From positions 62,001 through 126,000 of the forward strand of contig NEWQ02000013.1 in NCBI GenBank assembly GCA_002869855.2: a stretch of DNA of 64,000 bases. Reading direction: 5' to 3'. The notes under the pieces are model-generated. The model made no database searches and was not told the origin of the DNA. It worked only from the letters and a program-made list of their open reading frames with translations. Below are positions 60,573 to 64,000 of this stretch, piece by piece. Made by a program: the position numbers and the translations under genes. The number at the start of each line of letters is the position of its first letter. Position 1 is the first letter of the stretch. The stretch is from Nitrospira sp. CG24D (lineage in GTDB: Bacteria; Nitrospirota; Nitrospiria; Nitrospirales; Nitrospiraceae).

Positions 60573-61277
60573 TCAGGCGTTTTGATCGCGGGAGGCATTC
60601 CCTGCAAAGAGAACGAGCCCCGCGAGCAGCGCGCTGATCACGACGACAATCGCGCTCATCGTGCGTAGCTGACGTTCTGCGTCATCCCGGACTTCACCCG
60701 CTATCTTCGCGACGACTTCCAACAACAGATCCAGTTCAAGCGTCACGGCGATAAATTTGGATCCAGCCCGTTCCACCGCGTTTTCCTCCGCGGCATCCCG
60801 CAGGCGTTTCGCCTCGTCCGGTGAAGTGGCCTTCCAGCGTTGTTGGATCAGGCCGATGGTTTGCTCGGAAGTCGCCATATAGTCCGCGAGGCGTGTCTTG
60901 ACCGCCTGGAGTTCCCGCAGTTCATCGGCGGTTCCGCTTCTCTTGACGGTTGCGCTATTGGCGGCTTTGATGAATCGTTCGATGGGTTGCTCGATCTGGG
61001 CGCGTCGTTCCGTTAAGCTGGAGATAATACTCTCAAAGTTCTTTTGTGAATCGGCTTCGATTGCGCGCAGAATCGACGTGCGGTAGCGGATCAGTTTGGC
61101 ATTGATGTGGCCGAGATCGGTGGTGGCCAGGGTGTACTCCGCATAGATGACACGGAGTTCCTGATCAACCCGGCTGAGAGAGTAGCCGCCCCAGAGACCG
61201 GCCGACAGAATGAGCAGGCTAATGACAATAGATCGCACGTCAGAACAATACCCGATCGAGGTAGAGAACACCATCAC
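60573..61277 (-). CDS. Membrane protein with a 4-helix-bundle MCP-type sensor domain, no output domain
   Basis: A 234-residue protein with a transmembrane helix at ~15-33 and another at ~205-226. Between them is a helical region (YTLATTDLGHINAKLIRYRTSILRAIEADSQKNFESIISSLTERRAQIEQPIERFIKA) of the four-helix-bundle chemoreceptor sensor type. There is no HAMP or MCP signalling domain after the second helix, where only about 8 residues remain. It is either a truncated receptor or a stand-alone sensor subunit. A Val start near residue 15 is an alternative. Confidence 0.65.
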   Translation of the reverse strand: MMVFSTSIGYCSDVRSIVISLLILSAGLWGGYSLSRVDQELRVIYAEYTLATTDLGHINAKLIRYRTSILRAIEADSQKNFESIISSLTERRAQIEQPIERFIKAANSATVKRSGTADELRELQAVKTRLADYMATSEQTIGLIQQRWKATSPDEAKRLRDAAEENAVERAGSKFIAVTLELDLLLEVVAKIAGEVRDDAERQLRTMSAIVVVISALLAGLVLFAGNASRDQNA

Positions 61278-61316
61278 AGGACGACGTAGGGGCCCGCTTC
61301 GCAGTGGCGGTTCGTT

Positions 61317-61940
61317 CTAATTGAGTCTCATCGTTCGCCCTTCGATCTTGAGATCTCCCAGGAACTTTTTGAAATTCGTTTCAAAGAGATCGGTGATTAG
61401 GGCTTGTGCGTCCTCCTCATCAAACCAAAACACCCGATCGCTTCCCGTTCCGGAGACCCGTTCTCGTACGATGCTCTCATCGGTGTGGTTCATGATCTGA
61501 AACGCCAGCGCGTTTGTGGCCGTGAGATCGGTATGCATGAAGCCGCTTTTCGCATCGACGGACAGGCTCTGAATTGTCCCGGCAATCGTGATGTCCGCAC
61601 CGTCGCTCCCCGGCGTGCGTGCCAGCGATGCTTTCCAGCCCCGCCGGTTCAGGTAGTCGACGAGGGCTTGGGCCGCGGCTTTGGCCACCGTCCCGCTCGG
61701 TAGGTCAAAATAGCTGACTCCGCCCCAGAGGTGCGATCGTGTTCCGAGATGGGTCTGGTTGGGCCGCTGGTCTTCGAAGGGGAGCACCGCAATCCTGGGT
61801 CCTGGGGTGGCGAGAGAGACGGTTCCGCCGGCCGGGATCCCTCCAGGAATAGCAATATCGATTCGCTCGCCTTTGCCGGCACAGCCTCCCAGTGCGAGCA
61901 TCCCGACACAGATGAGAAGCCGACACGATAGACGATTCAC
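61317..61940 (-). CDS. Hypothetical lipoprotein, 207 residues
   Basis: A lipobox LALGGC places the lipidated Cys at position 20. The mature protein has the pattern RIAVLPFEDQRPNQTHLG, common in lipoproteins of the CsgG/curli-assembly or LPP20 type. It continues VAKAAAQALVDYLNRRGWKASLARTPGSDGADITIAGTIQSLSVDAKSG, then FMHTDLTATNALAFQIMNH. The function is unknown; it is probably an outer-membrane lipoprotein. It lies 51 bp downstream of the OmpA-like gene on the same strand. Confidence 0.65.
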   Translation of the reverse strand: MNRLSCRLLICVGMLALGGCAGKGERIDIAIPGGIPAGGTVSLATPGPRIAVLPFEDQRPNQTHLGTRSHLWGGVSYFDLPSGTVAKAAAQALVDYLNRRGWKASLARTPGSDGADITIAGTIQSLSVDAKSGFMHTDLTATNALAFQIMNHTDESIVRERVSGTGSDRVFWFDEEDAQALITDLFETNFKKFLGDLKIEGRTMRLN

Positions 61941-61991
61941 AGTTGCCTCCTTCTCTCGATGGATGGCCCAGGGAAATTAAGCGAGGGAACT

Positions 61992-62645
61992 TTATTGCAC
62001 AACGAAATGCGCTCGACGATTGTATCTCCAACAGCCTTCGTTGTGTTCGTTGCAAGCGGGCTTTACTTCACCATAACTGGTGGTGTGAAGGCGGGAGGAA
62101 GGAATCCCGAGATTCTCCAGGTATTGCTTGGCGGATTTAGCGCGCTTTTCACCCAACACCAGATTGTAAGCCAGAGTCCCGCGCTCGTCGCAATGACCTT
62201 CGATCAATAACGACTTGCCGAAGGCGTTTCTGATCCACTGGCCGTTCCGTTCGAGCACGGCTTGCGCATCTGGGCGAATCCTGTACTGATCGAAATCAAA
62301 ATAGATATCTCTTAATCCAGTGGAGTCCGGAATCATTACGGAAGCTCTATCCTGCAACAAAGCCGGGCTTTCTGACGGCAGGATGCTCTCTGGTGTCTGG
62401 GAGGGAGTCTGATTGGTTCGCGTTTCCTGGGTGCGGGATAGATCACTCTCTGCAGGAGGCTCAATGGAAGCGATCCGATCCGGAAGGACAGTCTCGGCAG
62501 GAGTCTGGCCTTTTGTCGTCATGGATTGGTCTCCTGCGCTGGAGGACAAGTGCTTGTTCGCACAGCCAGCCCCGCCAAGTATGAGACCGCTCAGGGATAG
62601 GGCAGTCCACAGATACAAGAAAGTTCGGCTCAGGCTTCGGATCAT
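61992..62645 (-). CDS. OmpA/Pal-family peptidoglycan-associated lipoprotein
   Basis: A 217-residue lipoprotein (lipidated Cys in GGAGC, near residue 28). A Ser/Thr/Pro-rich linker leads to a C-terminal OmpA domain: YFDFDQYRIRPDAQAVLERNGQWIR, LLIEGHCDERGTLAYNLVLGEKRAKSAKQYLENLGI, TTSYGEVKPACN and a final RRAHF. The NxxLxxxRA-type site (YNLVLGEKRAK) binds peptidoglycan. Tol-Pal function is possible but tol genes are absent. The start overlaps the end of the upstream 67-codon gene by 4 nt. Confidence 0.88.
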   Translation of the reverse strand: MIRSLSRTFLYLWTALSLSGLILGGAGCANKHLSSSAGDQSMTTKGQTPAETVLPDRIASIEPPAESDLSRTQETRTNQTPSQTPESILPSESPALLQDRASVMIPDSTGLRDIYFDFDQYRIRPDAQAVLERNGQWIRNAFGKSLLIEGHCDERGTLAYNLVLGEKRAKSAKQYLENLGIPSSRLHTTSYGEVKPACNEHNEGCWRYNRRAHFVVQ

Positions 62646-62845
62646 TTGTCACCTCTTGGCTGATTAAGAAGGGGCAGCATACCGGTGAGGCTTCCACCGC
62701 CGCTCATCATGAACTCTGCATAGGGCGAGACGGGAAGTCTTGTCGTCACCGGTGAGGTTGCAAGGAGGGCCAGAATCACGAAGATGTCAGGAGAATTCCT
62801 GCAGGCTCTCGGGCGTGGCACTTCAGAGGCGAAGAGCTTCGTCAT
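62642..62845 (-). CDS. Small hypothetical protein, 67 residues, coupled to its neighbours
   Basis: It overlaps the tiny gene upstream and the OmpA-like gene downstream by 4 nt each (ATGA). Two such couplings on one short frame suggest it is real. It is basic at the start (PRPRACRNSPD), has a moderate hydrophobic segment (IFVILALLATSPVTT, residues ~21-35) and a Gly/Ser-rich tail. It could be an exported or membrane peptide. No family. Confidence 0.45.
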   Translation of the reverse strand: MTKLFASEVPRPRACRNSPDIFVILALLATSPVTTRLPVSPYAEFMMSGGGSLTGMLPLLNQPRGDK

Positions 62846-62964
62846 TTCCCGCGTGGTTGATCCTTGAATGCGCGCAGGATAAGTAACACGAAGAGAATCC
62901 CGATCACCAGGCTCCCCACGAGAAAGATCATGCCGTCAGTCGACGTAGCGAGAATTTCTATCAA
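62842..62964 (-). CDS. Very small single-pass membrane protein, 40 residues
   Basis: The frame from TTG 62964 encodes IEILATSTDGMIFLVGSLVIGILFVLLILRAFKDQPRGK. This is a 20-residue hydrophobic helix with a basic cytoplasmic tail, as expected of a small membrane protein. An internal ATG (MIFLVGS) would give a shorter version. It overlaps the 67-codon gene by 4 nt and heads the short operon toward the OmpA-like gene. The start codon is uncertain. Confidence 0.5.
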   Translation of the reverse strand: MIEILATSTDGMIFLVGSLVIGILFVLLILRAFKDQPRGK

Positions 62965-63173
62965 TGCTAGTTAACGTCCTTGTCTGTTCGTGAACTCGAC
63001 GGTTGTATGCTCAGAGGCACATTCCTCTTCTGACCGGATTACACTGTGCGAGGCTAGATCAGACGTTCACGCGACTGAGAAGTGATGGGTTGCAGGAGAG
63101 GCCGTTTCCTGCGCGCGCCGTCTCTTCGCTCGTTCCCATCGGACTAATCTGGTGTCTCGATCACCGGGCACAC

Positions 63174-63410
63174 TCATATCGTATTCGTACAACATTGTCG
63201 ACAGATGGTGTGGCACCACCATACTTGGGAGGCCTTCAGGTTGTGCAGGATGAAAAAACCTGATTGGTCCGTCCATTTTTCTTCGCTGGCCTGTTCTGAA
63301 AGACCGTCTTGCACACGATGACAGGTGTCGCACAGCAAGACCACGGGGCAGCTCAGCCATCGTCCCAGCGTGGTGGCCTGTCCGGATTTGTCCTCCAACT
63401 GCATGCGCAC
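63174..63410 (-). CDS. Small Cys-rich protein with a C-x2-C plus CHTICRQC motif
   Basis: A 78-residue frame with VLLCDTCHRVQDGLSEQ, a WTDQSGFF segment and WWCHTICRQC. This spacing resembles the C-terminal module of some PAS/response-regulator proteins (ICxxCKxxRxxxG ... W ... H-xI-CPxC), which may bind a metal. It is a short stand-alone version, downstream of a response regulator gene on the same strand. It could be a regulatory adaptor. The start may be ATG 63404. Confidence 0.5.
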   Translation of the reverse strand: MRMQLEDKSGQATTLGRWLSCPVVLLCDTCHRVQDGLSEQASEEKWTDQSGFFILHNLKASQVWWCHTICRQCCTNTI

Positions 63411-63532
63411 CGCCTGGCCACAGAAGCCGTTGAGTCATGGCATTCTATACGGGCTTTTGTCGCGGGATGGAACTCGTAGTTCCCGAAGGTGTCAGCTGTA
63501 TTTTTACGAGGGAGCGCGTCGCGCTGATGGAG

Positions 63533-64000
63533 CTAGGTGGGAGTGACAAGTCCGTGGGTCAGCGCATATTTGATCAGGTCGGCCGTATTCTCCAGGTGCA
63601 AGTGCTCCAGGATTTGTCCCTTATGGAATTCAACGGTTCGGGGAGAAATCTTCAGCACGTTGGCGATGTCCTTGGCGGTGCGTCCTTCGGTGAGAAGCTG
63701 GAGGACTTCCTTCTGGCGCACAGTGAGGCCGCCGGTGTCGCTAGGCCTTTCCGACGGTGTGGCGAGAAACACGGTCAGGAGGTCCTTGGTAATGAGTGGG
63801 GTAATGTAGGAGTGTCCGGAAAGAACCGCCCGGATCGCCTGCTCCAACTCATCAACCGCTGACCGTTTCAGGACATAGGCCGCAGCGCCGGCTTCAAACG
63901 CGGACCGGACATATTCCCTGTCGGCATGCATCGTCACGAAGATCAGCTTGGCCATCGGGCAGAGTTTTTTGAGATGGGCGGCCGCATCGATGCCGTTCAG
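63533..64000 (-). CDS. LuxR/NarL-type response regulator, cut by the right edge
   Basis: The frame is open to the window end, so the N-terminus with the phosphorylated Asp is missing. What is visible is the last third of a receiver domain (LNGIDAAAHLKKLCP, IFVTMHADREYVRSAFEAGAAAYVLKRSAVDEL, with the conserved Lys) and the DNA-binding helix-turn-helix LTVRQKEVLQLLTEGRTAKDIANVLKISPRTVEFHKGQIL. The internal ATG at 63955 is not the start. It should control genes in answer to a sensor kinase that lies outside the window. Confidence 0.9.
   Translation of the reverse strand: MNGIDAAAHLKKLCPMAKLIFVTMHADREYVRSAFEAGAAAYVLKRSAVDELEQAIRAVLSGHSYITPLITKDLLTVFLATPSERPSDTGGLTVRQKEVLQLLTEGRTAKDIANVLKISPRTVEFHKGQILEHLHLENTADLIKYALTHGLVTPT

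Noticed and set aside
63067..63438. A 123-codon minus-strand frame
   Set aside because: It overlaps the better candidate 63174-63410 in another frame and has a random, Arg/His-rich composition.
1..64000. CRISPR arrays, tRNA/rRNA genes, insertion sequences, prophage
   Set aside because: No repeat-spacer pattern, no tRNA cloverleaf or rRNA-like stretch, and no transposase, integrase or phage structural gene was found on either strand.

Overview
The window looks like chromosomal DNA of a Gram-negative, GC-rich bacterium of the phylum Nitrospirota, most likely genus Nitrospira. That assignment is an inference. It rests on the gene complement, on several secreted proteins of a type I associate with Nitrospira, and on a 117-bp palindromic element (38437-38553) that I recall as a dispersed repeat of Nitrospira genomes. 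No rRNA, tRNA, CRISPR array, transposase or prophage gene was seen.

Layout. 1-6.8 kb: threonine catabolism (tdh-kbl, minus strand), then plus-strand envelope genes (TonB-C-like protein, YceI, zinc alcohol dehydrogenase, a secreted sorting-type protein, a SUMF1-domain protein). 6.9-11.5 kb: a disturbed, partly AT-richer accessory stretch with a ParE-type toxin-antitoxin pair, an orphan gene fragment, a SUMF1 pseudogene, a two-gene membrane/GAF-like module, a dienelactone hydrolase and a hicB/truncated-hicA pair. The hic pair lies between polA and a second, diverged copy of the polA 3' end. 11.5-24.5 kb: housekeeping and stress genes (polA with a degenerate proofreading domain, nth, rpsU, fused ftcD, tusA with DsrE-like genes, a Rieske oxygenase, a secreted Lon-like protease, a Kef-type antiporter, a HAD phosphatase). 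24.5-35.9 kb: sugar-nucleotide epimerase, an MBL-fold protein, a second SUMF1 protein, hemD, and several unrecognised envelope proteins.

35.9-41.2 kb: five consecutive co-oriented HEAT-repeat genes, interrupted only by the palindromic element. This is the most distinctive feature of the window and the best candidate for an uncharacterised multi-protein system. 41.2-48.9 kb: ugd (its product can feed the epimerase at 25-26 kb), a CBS protein, a spermidine-synthase-like membrane protein, a cupredoxin-like protein, a 2[4Fe-4S] ferredoxin, DUF192, a Rieske ferredoxin, a chagasin-like protein and a class IV aminotransferase.

48.9-58.8 kb: a textbook translation/RNA operon, rimP-nusA-infB-DUF503-rbfA-truB-rpsO-pnp, followed by an M16 peptidase. 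58.8-64.0 kb: a promoter and long leader ahead of two strongly translated secreted proteins, then minus-strand envelope genes (4-helix-bundle sensor fragment, lipoprotein, OmpA/Pal-like lipoprotein with two tiny translationally coupled genes upstream), a small Cys-rich protein and a LuxR-type response regulator that runs off the right edge.

Functions come from reading motifs and gene order by eye. No database search was possible.
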